From: Aliihoeflea sp. 2WW
Lineage (GTDB): Bacteria > Pseudomonadota > Alphaproteobacteria > Rhizobiales > Rhizobiaceae
Assembly: GCF_000497755.1 (NCBI RefSeq)
Contig: NZ_AYOD01000035.1
Span: 1-64,000 of the forward strand
Length of the DNA stretch: 64,000 bases
Direction of reading: 5' to 3'
Under the pieces are notes generated by a model. It ran no database searches, was not told the DNA's origin, and saw only the letters and a program-made list of their open reading frames with translations. A program made the position numbers and the translations under genes. Positions 46,109-55,026 of this stretch are shown in pieces; position 1 is the first letter of the stretch, and each line of letters opens with the position of its first letter.

Positions 46109-48073
46109 ATGCGCTACGAATCGCTGATGAAGAAGCTCGTGACATTCGTGGCGGTGTCGATGAGCCTGTTTCACCTCTACGTCGCCTATGCGGGGCCGCC
46201 GAACGCATTCACCCTGCGGGCGACCCATTTCGGCTTCGCGCTGGTGCTGGCCTATCTGTCGCTACCGCTGTTCAGCCGCAATGCGGGCAAGGCGCCGGGT
46301 CCGCTCGACTGGCTGTTCGTGATCGGCGCCATCGTCGCGTGCGCCTATCCGATCTTCTACCAGCAATATTTCAACACGCGGATGGCCTATGTCGGCCCGG
46401 TCTCGACGACCGACCAGGCGATGGCGATCCTGATGATCCTGGTCGTGCTGGAAGCCGCCCGCCGCGCGATGGGACCGATCCTGCCGATCACGGCGCTCCT
46501 CTTCCTCGGTTACCAGGTCTTCTTCACCAACACCCGCATCCTGCGGCTGCTCGAATATCAGTACATGACGACGGACGCCCTGTTCGGCATTCCCGCCCAG
46601 GTTTCGGCCACTTATGTGGTCCTTTTCGTCATCTTCGGCGCGCTGGCCGAGCGGATGGGCATCGGCAAGCTCTTCACCGACTTCGCCCTCGCGCTGACGG
46701 GTCACACGGCCGGCGGTCCCGCCAAGGTGGCGGTGGTCACGTCGGGCCTGTTCGGATCGGTCTCGGGCTCGGCCGTCGCCAATGTCATGACCACCGGCAC
46801 GTTCACGATCCCCTTGATGAAGCGCATCGGCTATCCGAAATCCTTCGCCGGCGCGGTCGAGGCGGTGGCCTCGACGGGCGGGCAGATCATGCCGCCGATC
46901 ATGGGCGCAGCCGCTTTCGTCATGGCCGAATTCATGGGCGTCAGTTATCTGACGGTCGCGACATACGCGCTGCTGCCGGCCTTCCTCTATTATCTCGCGG
47001 TCTTCCTCGCCGTCCATTTCGAGGCCAAGAAGCAGGGGCTCAAAGGCCTTCCCAAGGCAGATCTTCCCCGCGTCTGGACTGTGCTCAGCGAACGCGGGCA
47101 CCTGTTCCTGCCGCTGTTCTTCATCATCGGCGCGCTGATGATCGGGCGGTCGGCGCAGTTCTCGGCCCTGATGGGCGTCCTCTCCATCGTCCCGGTCGTG
47201 CTGATGCGCAAGACGACGCGGGCGGAGTTCTCGATCCAGAAGCTCATCGACGGCCTCGAATCGGGCGCGATCAACGCCGTGATCGTCGCGCTCGCCTGCG
47301 CGGCGGCCGGCATCGTCATCGGCGTCATCGCCCAGACCGGGCTCGGCCTCACCTTCACCGGCATCGTCCGCGCCGCGGCGCAGAACATGCTCCTGCCGGC
47401 GCTGCTCCTGACCATGGTCGCGGGCATCATCCTCGGCATGGGGATGCCGACGACGCCCGCCTATATCGTCCAGGTAGCGCTTCTGGTGCCGGCGCTGGTG
47501 CGCCTTGGCGTACCGGTCGAGGCCGCACACATGTTCGTCTTCTACTTCGCCATCCTGTCGGCCATCACGCCGCCGGTCGCCATCGCAGTCTATGCCGCGG
47601 CGGGCCTCAGTCGCGGCGGCATCTGGGAAACGAGCTGGGACGCGGTCAAGCTCGGCCTGACCGGCTACATCATCCCGTTCATGTTCGTGTTCGGACCGGC
47701 CCTCCTGATGATCGGCGACTGGCCGGACATCGTGCTCGCGGCGATCTCGGCAACCATCGGCGTCACGCTTCTGGCCGGAGCGCTGACCGGCTATTTCATC
47801 AAGCCGGCAAGCTGGATCACGCGGCTTCTGTTCTTCGCCGCCGCCCTGTCGCTGATCAAGACCGGCTTCGTGACCGACGCGATCGGGCTGGCGCTTGCGG
47901 CTGCCGGCATCGCCGTCAATTTGAAATGGCCGGCGGCCGAACTGCCGCCGCGCACGCAAAAGCAGAGCATCGGGCATGTCGAGGCGCCGGACCATTCGCC
48001 GGTCGCGCCGGGCGACATGCTCGAGGTGCCTGCTCACGCCCCGAAGGACCCCATCGAACCGGGGCGCGCATGA
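46109..48073 (+). CDS. TRAP transporter permease, fused 4TM-12TM subunits
   Basis: This 654-residue inner-membrane permease is of the fused DctQM type that pairs with TAXI receptors. Family motifs GLFGSVSGSAVANVMTTG and GGQIMPPIMGAAAFVMAEFM lie near residues 215-275. Then come IILGMGMPTTPAYIV and SAITPPVAIAVYAAAGL. It drives uptake with a Na+ or H+ gradient. GGAGG lies eight bases before the ATG chosen. The C-terminus has a hydrophilic tail of about 50 residues. Its stop overlaps the NIPSNAP gene. Confidence 0.93.
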   Translation: MRYESLMKKLVTFVAVSMSLFHLYVAYAGPPNAFTLRATHFGFALVLAYLSLPLFSRNAGKAPGPLDWLFVIGAIVACAYPIFYQQYFNTRMAYVGPVSTTDQAMAILMILVVLEAARRAMGPILPITALLFLGYQVFFTNTRILRLLEYQYMTTDALFGIPAQVSATYVVLFVIFGALAERMGIGKLFTDFALALTGHTAGGPAKVAVVTSGLFGSVSGSAVANVMTTGTFTIPLMKRIGYPKSFAGAVEAVASTGGQIMPPIMGAAAFVMAEFMGVSYLTVATYALLPAFLYYLAVFLAVHFEAKKQGLKGLPKADLPRVWTVLSERGHLFLPLFFIIGALMIGRSAQFSALMGVLSIVPVVLMRKTTRAEFSIQKLIDGLESGAINAVIVALACAAAGIVIGVIAQTGLGLTFTGIVRAAAQNMLLPALLLTMVAGIILGMGMPTTPAYIVQVALLVPALVRLGVPVEAAHMFVFYFAILSAITPPVAIAVYAAAGLSRGGIWETSWDAVKLGLTGYIIPFMFVFGPALLMIGDWPDIVLAAISATIGVTLLAGALTGYFIKPASWITRLLFFAAALSLIKTGFVTDAIGLALAAAGIAVNLKWPAAELPPRTQKQSIGHVEAPDHSPVAPGDMLEVPAHAPKDPIEPGRA

Positions 48074-48405
48074 TCTACGATCTGCGCACCTATACGTGCC
48101 GCGCCGGCACGCTGAAAAGCCATCTCGAGCTCTATGGCCGGCATGGATATCCGGTGCAGAGGCGCCATCTCGGGACGCCGCTGGTCTATGCGGTGACCGA
48201 GACGGGCAGGCTCAACTCCTACGTCCATATCTGGGCGTTCGAGAATGCCGCCGACCGGGAAGCGCGACGCGCGGCGATGGAAAAGGACCCGGACTGGATC
48301 GCCTATCGCAAAATGAGCCGTGAGGCGGGCTATCTCGTCGCCCAGGAAAACAGTCTCCTGTCCGGACCGCTCGACTTCATCGAGGCCGATCCGCGTCAGG
48401 GGTGA
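48070..48405 (+). CDS. NIPSNAP-family protein
   Basis: This 111-residue dimeric alpha-beta barrel-type protein starts MIYDLRTYTCRAGTLKSHLE with the NIPSNAP core. ATGA overlap couples it to the TRAP permease. NIPSNAP proteins appear beside catabolic genes in bacteria, but no activity is settled. It may be an enzyme or a ligand-binding aid for the imported compound. It overlaps the convergent GntR gene by 10 bases. Confidence 0.85.
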   Translation: MIYDLRTYTCRAGTLKSHLELYGRHGYPVQRRHLGTPLVYAVTETGRLNSYVHIWAFENAADREARRAAMEKDPDWIAYRKMSREAGYLVAQENSLLSGPLDFIEADPRQG

Positions 48406-49097
48406 CGCTGGTAGTCGGTCGTGCGGCTGCGCGCCTGCATCAGATGATAGTGCATCAGGACGCCCGCGCCCGAGCGGTCGCGCGAGGCGATCGCATCGAA
48501 GATCTGGCGATGTTCGGCGAGAACGCGCTCACGGCGCGCCTGCGAGCCGACGCGGGTCAGACTGACGGCGACGTCGATGCCGCCCAGCATCAGTTCGCGC
48601 ATCGATTCGAGGAGCGCGGGAAAGATGTCGTTTCCCGTCGCCTCGGCGATGGCGCGATGAAAAGCGAAATCCTCGTCGCGGTCGTTCTCGCTGGCCTCCA
48701 GCGCGGCCAGCGCGGAGGCGATCTTTTCGAGATGGTCCTCCGTGGCGCGCTCGGCGGCCAGTTCTGCGATCTGCGGTTCGAGCGCCATGCGCGCCTCGTA
48801 GCCGCGCAGCAGCCTGGCGACGTCCGACACGGCCGCAAAATCGGTCAGACGGGCGGGCGGGCGCTGCTTGACGAAGGAGCCCGAGCCGCGTCGTGCATAG
48901 ACGAGGCCATCGGCCTGGAGGCGCATCAACGCCTCGCGCACGACCGGCCGCGACACCTTGAAAGCGCGGCAGATTTCCGATTCGGAAGGCAGGCGCTCGC
49001 CTTCCTTCAAACGCCCCAGCATGATCTGCTCGAGAAGCTGGCCGTAAAGATTGTCGGCGAGTTTTTCGCGGCGGGCCGGTGTGATCTCAATCTTCAT
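48396..49097 (-). CDS. GntR-family (FadR-like FCD) transcriptional regulator C
   Basis: This 233-residue regulator has helix-turn-helix SEICRAFKVSRPVVREALMR (after RLPSE) and an FCD domain with likely metal ligands in FHRAIAEATGN and the final HYHLMQARS. It is of the FadR subgroup, unlike regulators A and B. A TTG at 49106, close to GGAG, is an alternative start. It likely controls the GST-HpaI genes or the transporter operon. Confidence 0.9.
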   Translation of the reverse strand: MKIEITPARREKLADNLYGQLLEQIMLGRLKEGERLPSESEICRAFKVSRPVVREALMRLQADGLVYARRGSGSFVKQRPPARLTDFAAVSDVARLLRGYEARMALEPQIAELAAERATEDHLEKIASALAALEASENDRDEDFAFHRAIAEATGNDIFPALLESMRELMLGGIDVAVSLTRVGSQARRERVLAEHRQIFDAIASRDRSGAGVLMHYHLMQARSRTTDYQRHP

Positions 49098-49167
49098 GGA
49101 TCGCAATAACTCCGGGCGCGGTTCCTTTTCCTGTCATGTCGCTCCTCCTCGGCCTCAGCGGCCATCG

Positions 49168-49803
49168 TCACGCCGGGATCGGAATGTCCTGCGTATATTT
49201 GGGCACATGATAGCCTTTTTGAACCGCCTCACGGCCGGCAAGTTCGACATACCAGCGCTTCACGTTGGGGAAATCCTCGAGGTCGACATCCTGCCATTCG
49301 TGGCGCGACGCCCAGGGCCAGATTGCCATGTCGGCGATCGTATAGTCGGGGCCGGCAACATGCGCTTCGCGTCCGAGCTGGCCGTCGAGAACGCCGTAGA
49401 GGCGGCGGACCTCCTTGGTGAACCGCTCTTCGGCGAAGGGCGCCTTGCCGCGATTGAACTTCAGATATTGGTGGGCCTGGCCGAGCATCGGACCGAAGCC
49501 CCCCATCTGCCACATCAGCCATTCCAGCACCTTCATCCGCGCCTTCGCCTCGGTCGGCAGGAAGCGGCCGGTCTTTTCGGCGAGGTAGATCAGGATGGCG
49601 CCGGATTCGAAAACGGACTGGCCGGTCTCCCGGTCGACGATCGCGGGGATCTTGTTATTGGGCGAGATTTTCAGGAAGTCCGGTGCGAATTGTTCGTCCT
49701 TGCCGATGTCGATGGAATGGACCTCGTAAGGCAGCGCCATTTCCTCGAGCGCGATTGAGACCTTGCGGCCGTTCGGCGTCGTCCAGGTGTAGAGATCGAT
49801 CAT
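49168..49803 (-). CDS. Glutathione S-transferase (Nu/YfcG-like)
   Basis: This 211-residue protein begins MIDLYTWTTPNGRKVSIALE, the thioredoxin-fold pattern of YfcG/Nu-class GST with a Thr-Pro-Asn active region. SISPNNKIPAI-type cis-proline (KISPNNKIPAIVD) and the ES pair (VFESGAILIYLA) bind glutathione. A helical C-terminal domain follows. YfcG-type enzymes reduce disulfides using glutathione. GGAGA lies seven bases before the ATG. It is 32 bases downstream of the aldolase gene. Confidence 0.92.
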   Translation of the reverse strand: MIDLYTWTTPNGRKVSIALEEMALPYEVHSIDIGKDEQFAPDFLKISPNNKIPAIVDRETGQSVFESGAILIYLAEKTGRFLPTEAKARMKVLEWLMWQMGGFGPMLGQAHQYLKFNRGKAPFAEERFTKEVRRLYGVLDGQLGREAHVAGPDYTIADMAIWPWASRHEWQDVDLEDFPNVKRWYVELAGREAVQKGYHVPKYTQDIPIPA

Positions 49804-49835
49804 CAAATGTCTCCGAATTTCGAATGGATGGCGGA

Positions 49836-50591
49836 TCAGGCGAAGCGGGCGCGAAGGGCGTCGCTGCCGCGCGCGAGAAGGCCGAGATCGCTGCCGACGG
49901 CGACGAAGAGGCACCCTTCGTCGAGCCAGCGTTTCGCGTCGGCCTCGACGGGCGCGAGGATGCCGGCGGCCTTGCCGGCCGCGCGGATACGGCCAATCGC
50001 CTGCGAAATCGCCGTGCGGACCGCATCATGTCCCGAATTGCCGAGATGGCCCAGATCGGCAGCAAGATCCGACGGGCCGATGAAGATGCCGTCGACCCCT
50101 TCGACCGCGGCGATCTCCTCGATGTTGTCGAGCGCGACGCGCGTCTCGATCTGGACGAGCAGGCAGACCTCGTCATTGGCGCGGGCGAAATAATCCGGCA
50201 CGCGGCCAAAGCCGTTGGCGCGCGTGCTGACCGATACACCTCGGATTCCGTGCGGAGGATAGCGCATGGCCGCGACCGCTTTGCGCGCCTCGTCGGCGTT
50301 CTGGACGAAGGGGACGAGCAGGGTCTGCGCCCCGATGTCGAGCAAGCGCTTGATGGCGACCGGGTCGTTCCAGGCAGGGCGGACGATCGCGCTCGCCGTC
50401 GAATGCGACACCGCCTGAAGCTGCGCGTGGACCGTGGGCAATTCGTTGGGTGCGTGCTCGGTGTCGATCAGGAGCCAGTCGAAGCCCGCGCCTGCCAAGG
50501 GCTCGATGGCGACGTTGCTCGTCAGGCTGCACCAGAGACCGATTTGCGGCCGGCCGGCCGCCAGCGCCGCCTTGAAGCGGTTTTCCTGCAT
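49836..50591 (-). CDS. HpcH/HpaI-family aldolase
   Basis: This 251-residue class II pyruvate aldolase is of the HpaI type. Motifs are [14 protein letters not shown] (catalytic acid and metal region), the metal glutamate in [11 protein letters not shown] and [17 protein letters not shown]. It cleaves 4-hydroxy-2-oxo acids to pyruvate and an aldehyde. A GTG six bases before the ATG is better placed after GGAG, so the start may be two or three codons earlier. It is divergent from the SDR gene. Confidence 0.9.
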   Translation of the reverse strand: MQENRFKAALAAGRPQIGLWCSLTSNVAIEPLAGAGFDWLLIDTEHAPNELPTVHAQLQAVSHSTASAIVRPAWNDPVAIKRLLDIGAQTLLVPFVQNADEARKAVAAMRYPPHGIRGVSVSTRANGFGRVPDYFARANDEVCLLVQIETRVALDNIEEIAAVEGVDGIFIGPSDLAADLGHLGNSGHDAVRTAISQAIGRIRAAGKAAGILAPVEADAKRWLDEGCLFVAVGSDLGLLARGSDALRARFA

Positions 50592-50692
50592 CTGCACCAC
50601 GTTCTCCTCCGCGTCGAATTTCGCATAGTTATCAAGAAAGTTGACAGATTGCACGCGGCACGTCCAAATCCCCGCCATCGAAAGGAAGGCCT

Positions 50693-51451
50693 ATGAAAGC
50701 CGAAGACAGGACCGCCATCGTGACGGGCGCGGGGACGGGAATCGGCAAGGCGATCGCCGCCGGCCTCGTGCGGGCCGGGTTCAAGGTCGCCATCGCCGGG
50801 CGCCGGGCCGACGTGCTGGAAGCGGCCGCGCGCGAAATGGGCGGCGATCCGGGCCAGGTTCTCGCGGTGCCGACCGATATCGGCGACGCAGCCGCCGTGA
50901 CCCGCCTGTTCGATACGGTGGAGGCGCAGTTCGGGCGGCTCGACCTGCTCGTCAACAATGCCGGCACCAATACGCCGGCCGTCCCCATCGAGGATCTTAC
51001 CGTCGACCAGTGGAACGCGGTGGTCGGTGCCAATCTCACCGGTGCCTTCCTCTGTACGCAAGCGGCATTCCGCATCATGAAGCGGCAGGACCCGCGCGGC
51101 GGGCGCATCCTCAATAACGGGTCGCTCTCCGCGACGACGCCACGGCCGCACTCGGCTCCCTATACGGCGACCAAGCACGCCATCACCGGGCTGACCAAGG
51201 CGACGGCGCTCGATGGACGCGAATTCGGCATCGCCTGCGGCCAGTTCGACGTCGGCAATGCGGCAACGGACATGACGCAGCGCATGACCGCCGGGGTGCT
51301 GCAAGCCGATGGACGGCGCATGGCCGAGCCGCGCATGGACGTGCGGCACGTCGCCGACGCGGTGGTCCACATGGCCACGCTGCCGCCGGAGGCGAACATC
51401 CTTTTCCTCAACGTGATGGCGACGAACATGCCGTTCGTCGGCAGGGGTTAG
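50693..51451 (+). CDS. Short-chain dehydrogenase/reductase
   Basis: This 252-residue classical SDR has cofactor motif [23 protein letters not shown], Ser in [10 protein letters not shown] and the YTATK catalytic pair. It would oxidise or reduce a hydroxyl or keto group with NAD(P). The substrate is unknown. GAAAGGAAGG precedes the ATG. The M20 hydrolase gene starts 6 bases after its stop, so the two form an operon. Confidence 0.92.
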   Translation: MKAEDRTAIVTGAGTGIGKAIAAGLVRAGFKVAIAGRRADVLEAAAREMGGDPGQVLAVPTDIGDAAAVTRLFDTVEAQFGRLDLLVNNAGTNTPAVPIEDLTVDQWNAVVGANLTGAFLCTQAAFRIMKRQDPRGGRILNNGSLSATTPRPHSAPYTATKHAITGLTKATALDGREFGIACGQFDVGNAATDMTQRMTAGVLQADGRRMAEPRMDVRHVADAVVHMATLPPEANILFLNVMATNMPFVGRG

Positions 51452-51456
51452 CGTTC

Positions 51457-52863
51457 ATGAGCCGCGAAGACGCCATTGCCCGGGCGCGGGCGCATTTCGA
51501 CGACGGAACCTTCCGCGACGTGCTCGCGCGGCGCGTCGCCATTGCGACCGAAAGCCAGGAAACCGATGCCGCCGGCGAGCTTGATCGCTACATCGCCGAG
51601 GAAGTCGGTCCGGAACTCGAAGCGCTGGGCTTTTCGTGCCGCACGGTCCGGCACGAGCGTGCGCGGGGGCCGTTCCTCATAGCCGAACGGATCGAGGACC
51701 AGGGATTGCCGACCGTGCTCGGCTACGGCCATGGCGACGTGACGCGCGGGCAGGCGGAACGCTGGCAGGAGGGGCTGTCGCCCTGGACGCTGACCGAACG
51801 GGACGGCCGCTGGTACGGGCGCGGCATCGCCGACAACAAGGGTCAGCATACGGTCAACATCGCTGCCTTGCGTGCCGTTCTCGAGACGCGCGGGACGCTC
51901 GGCTTCAACGCCAAGTACCTGATCGAGATGGGCGAGGAGATCGGCTCGCCGGGTTTGCGCGAGCTTTGCGGCGCGGAGAAGGAGGCGCTGCGCGCAGACC
52001 TGCTGATCGCGTCCGACGGGCCGCGCCTCTCGGCTGACCGGCCGACGCTCTTCCTCGGCTCGCGCGGCGGCATCTCGTTCGACCTCAGGATCAAAGCGCG
52101 CGAGGGCGCGCATCATTCGGGCAATTGGGGCGGGCTTCTGTCGAACCCCGCCGTGCAGCTTGCGCATGCCATCGCAGCGCTGATCGGACCGGAGGGCCGC
52201 ATTCTGGTGCCGGAGCTGAAGCCGGCGGAACTGCCCGCCAGCGTGCGCCAAGCGCTGGCCGACTGCCCGGTCGTCGACGCCGCCGGCGGCCCGCGCATCG
52301 ACACGGACTGGGGCGAGCCGGGGCTTTCGGCGGCCGAAAAGGTGTTCGGCTGGTGCGCGCTCGAAATCCTCGCCTTCGAGGCGGGCGAGCCTCGTGCGCC
52401 GGTCAACGCCATTCCGGGCCATGCCTTCGCACGGCTGCAACTGCGCTTCGTCGTCGGCGTCGATCCCGAAGGCGTCGTGCCGGCGGTCAGACGCCATCTC
52501 GAAGCGGCCGGTTTCGGCCATGTCGAGGTCACGGTCGCAGACGAGGAGATGTTCCGCGCGACGCGGCTCGACCCTGCCGATCCGTGGGTCGGCTTTGCGG
52601 CTCGCTCGATCGAGCGGACGACGGGGCAACGCCCGGCGATCCTGCCCAATCTCGGTGGATCGCTGCCCAACGACGCCTTTGCCGACATTCTCGGCCTGCG
52701 GACGATCTGGGTGCCGCATTCCTATGCCGGCTGCTCGCAGCACGCCCCTGACGAACATCTGCCGCCGCATCTCCTGCGTGAAGGACTTGAGATGATGGCC
52801 GGGCTCTACTGGGATATCGGCTCCGGCGAGACGCCGCCTAGGGTGCGCGAGTTTCAGACCTGA
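51457..52863 (+). CDS. M20-family metallopeptidase/amidohydrolase
   Basis: This 468-residue zinc hydrolase has metal ligands in GYGHGDV, GRGIADNKGQH, EMGEEIGSPG (catalytic Glu and ligand Glu) and the C-terminal HSYAGCSQHAPDEH. A dimerisation insert (about residues 200-320) is present. It resembles dipeptidase/ArgE relatives acting on N-acyl or amide substrates. Fusion to a catabolic SDR operon suggests release of the hydroxyacid or amino acid part of an amide. Confidence 0.9.
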   Translation: MSREDAIARARAHFDDGTFRDVLARRVAIATESQETDAAGELDRYIAEEVGPELEALGFSCRTVRHERARGPFLIAERIEDQGLPTVLGYGHGDVTRGQAERWQEGLSPWTLTERDGRWYGRGIADNKGQHTVNIAALRAVLETRGTLGFNAKYLIEMGEEIGSPGLRELCGAEKEALRADLLIASDGPRLSADRPTLFLGSRGGISFDLRIKAREGAHHSGNWGGLLSNPAVQLAHAIAALIGPEGRILVPELKPAELPASVRQALADCPVVDAAGGPRIDTDWGEPGLSAAEKVFGWCALEILAFEAGEPRAPVNAIPGHAFARLQLRFVVGVDPEGVVPAVRRHLEAAGFGHVEVTVADEEMFRATRLDPADPWVGFAARSIERTTGQRPAILPNLGGSLPNDAFADILGLRTIWVPHSYAGCSQHAPDEHLPPHLLREGLEMMAGLYWDIGSGETPPRVREFQT

Positions 52864-52872
52864 GCGACCTGC

Positions 52873-52949
52873 AAATGGCAGTTTTCTGCGCTTCCGGTGC
52901 TCACGTACCCAAAAGTACGCTCCGCTCCGGTTCTCGCAATCTGCCATTT
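52873..52949. repeat. Hairpin repeat after the M20 gene
   Basis: Outer arms AAATGGCAG (52873-52881) and CTGCCATTT (52941-52949) enclose CGTAC-CCAAAA-GTACG and partly matching GCTTCCGG/CCGGTTCTCGC segments. It lies ten bases after the stop. Similar sequences of this style are scattered in rhizobial genomes, from memory. The remainder of the gap to 53148 shows no gene. Confidence 0.6.
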
Positions 52950-53148
52950 TCGGCTCGCACATGCCTGAATCTCGACGCACCCTCGAGCGCGCCTAAATCG
53001 GCAACCGCAAGGTGCATTGCCGCAGCGGCTCGGCGGACAATGTTTCGCCGGGACTCCAAAAGTGTTCGCGCGAGGGTTGTGCCACCCCATCGGCGCCCCA
53101 TTCGCCTCCTACCCGCCATAATATCTTCAACGGGTATGGACCACCGAC

Positions 53149-53508
53149 ATGACGGCTCGCTTCCTCCGCTCCTCCGGCATTGCGCTGGCTGGCACGATCG
53201 CTCTTGGCCTTTCGGCCGGCATCGCCAATGCCCAGTGCGGCAGCGCTTCCTGGTATGCGCTGACCTCCAAGACGGCCTCGGGCGAGCGGATGAATCCTGA
53301 CGGCATGACCGCGGCGCATCGCAGCCTGCCCTTCGGCACCAAGATCAAGGTCATCAACCAGCGCAACGGCAAGGAAGTGGTGGTGCGCGTCAACGACCGC
53401 GGGCCGTTCACCAAGGGACGCGTGCTCGACCTGTCGCGCGGCGCGGCCAACAAGCTCGGCTTCATCAATGCCGGCCATACCAAGATCTGCCTGGAAGACG
53501 TCGGCTGA
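53149..53508 (+). CDS. RlpA-like septal ring/lytic transglycosylase (double-psi beta-barrel)
   Basis: This 119-residue secreted protein has a signal peptide (residues 1-28, GIANA) and a double-psi beta-barrel domain. The conserved RlpA sequence [58 protein letters not shown] is visible. RlpA cleaves denuded glycan strands at the septum. No SPOR domain follows, so this is the short form, common in alphaproteobacteria. Confidence 0.92.
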   Translation: MTARFLRSSGIALAGTIALGLSAGIANAQCGSASWYALTSKTASGERMNPDGMTAAHRSLPFGTKIKVINQRNGKEVVVRVNDRGPFTKGRVLDLSRGAANKLGFINAGHTKICLEDVG

Positions 53509-53517
53509 AACGTTCCG

Positions 53518-54906
53518 TCAGGTCCGCTTCAGCGAGGCGAGCCTGCGGCTTTCCCGCAAGTGGATGAATTCGGCCGTGGCCAGGGCCGGCTCGGCACGAC
53601 CATAGAGAAACCCCTGTCCCATGCGGCAGCCGAGTTCGGCGAGGCGTTTTGCCTGCGCCCTCTCCTCGATGCCTTCGGCGACGGCCCCCATGCCAAGGCC
53701 GGTGCACATGGCCAGGATCGCCCTGACGATGTGTTCCGATGCGCGATCTTCCATGATCGAGGCGATGAAGCTGCGGTCGATCTTGAGCTTGTCGAAGGGG
53801 AAGTCGCGCAGCCGCCCGAGCGACGACTGGCCGGTGCCGAAATCGTCGAGCGCGATCCGGGCGCCGGCGCGCTTGAATTCGCCGATGATCGCTGCCGCCG
53901 TCTCGGGCTGCGACATCAGGCCGGTTTCGGTGATCTCGACTTCGAGCCGGCGCGGGTCGAGCCCGGAGCGAGCCGAAATCTCCAGCACCTCGCGCGCGGT
54001 GGACTGGTCGACGAGCTGCTCGGGGGACAGGTTGAAGGCGAGGAAGAGATGGCGCGGCCAGTTGCGCGCCGCATCGGCCGCCTTTCCCAGAACCAGACGC
54101 GACAGATCGGGCATGATGCCGCGCTCTTCGGCGAGCGGGATAAACAGGCCGGGCGAGACCGGCCCGAGATCGTGGTCGGTCCAGCGGGCAAGCGCCTCGA
54201 ACCCCAGAAGATGGCCGCTGTCGAGGGCGACGATGGGCTGGAAATGGGGCTCGACTTCGCCATTCGACACGGCGCGGCGCAGCGCCTGCTCGATGCGGGT
54301 AACGGAATGCGTCGCCTCCACCAGTTCGGGCGAATAGACGACGACGCGATTGCGCCCCGTGCGGCGCGCCTCGTAGAGCGCCGTCTCGGCCTTCCCGATC
54401 AGCGCTTCCGTCGTCTCGTCCGCATGCTCGTAGATCGACGATCCGACCGATGCAGTGAGCCGGACGGACCGCGCACCGATATCGTAGGGCGCCGACAGAA
54501 CCTCGATCAGCGTGGAGGCGAGATGCCGGGCCGCGGCCGCGCTGAAGACCAGCGGCGCCAGAACGGCAAACTCGTCGGCACCGAGCCGCACGACCATCGA
54601 GGACTCGTCGATGGCGGCGCGCAGTCGAAGCGCTGCCTGCTTCAGGATGCCGTCCCCTGCGGTGCGGCCGTATAGGTCGTTGATCGGCTTGAAGCCGTCG
54701 AGGTCGATGATGGCGATGGCAAAGGGTGCGGGGTCCTCTTCACGCTCGGCGATGAGGCGTGCGATCTTGTCCTCCAGACGCGCGCGCGTGCCGAGGCCCG
54801 TGAGCCGATCGGTCATCTGTCCGGTCGATCGCGTGGTTTCCGCCCTGTCCGCCAACACGGTCGCCGTTTCCCCCACTTGCCTTGTCGTCGTGCGGGAAAC
54901 TGCCAC
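53518..54906 (-). CDS. GGDEF-EAL protein with degenerate GADEF, probable c-di-GMP phosphodiesterase
   Basis: This 462-residue cytosolic protein carries a GGDEF domain (about 30-200) and an EAL domain (about 210-450). The cyclase motif reads RLGADEFAVL, so the second glycine is alanine, and no RxxD inhibitory site precedes it. The EAL side is complete: GFEALARW, VEITETGL, DDFGTGQSSLG, KIDRSFI and AEGIEE. It probably degrades c-di-GMP, with GTP binding at the GADEF domain as a possible regulator. GTG start; no membrane or sensor domain is visible. Confidence 0.9.
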   Translation of the reverse strand: MAVSRTTTRQVGETATVLADRAETTRSTGQMTDRLTGLGTRARLEDKIARLIAEREEDPAPFAIAIIDLDGFKPINDLYGRTAGDGILKQAALRLRAAIDESSMVVRLGADEFAVLAPLVFSAAAARHLASTLIEVLSAPYDIGARSVRLTASVGSSIYEHADETTEALIGKAETALYEARRTGRNRVVVYSPELVEATHSVTRIEQALRRAVSNGEVEPHFQPIVALDSGHLLGFEALARWTDHDLGPVSPGLFIPLAEERGIMPDLSRLVLGKAADAARNWPRHLFLAFNLSPEQLVDQSTAREVLEISARSGLDPRRLEVEITETGLMSQPETAAAIIGEFKRAGARIALDDFGTGQSSLGRLRDFPFDKLKIDRSFIASIMEDRASEHIVRAILAMCTGLGMGAVAEGIEERAQAKRLAELGCRMGQGFLYGRAEPALATAEFIHLRESRRLASLKRT

Positions 54907-55026
54907 GGAAAAGCTTTCGGAAAGGTATCATGCTCGCCCTTTGTCGCCGGGCCGATTGGCAAGGCAGCGCGAAGCGACTAGATGCAAGGACCAGCCCGCC
55001 TGCAGCGCCCCCGACCGGAGCCTTCC

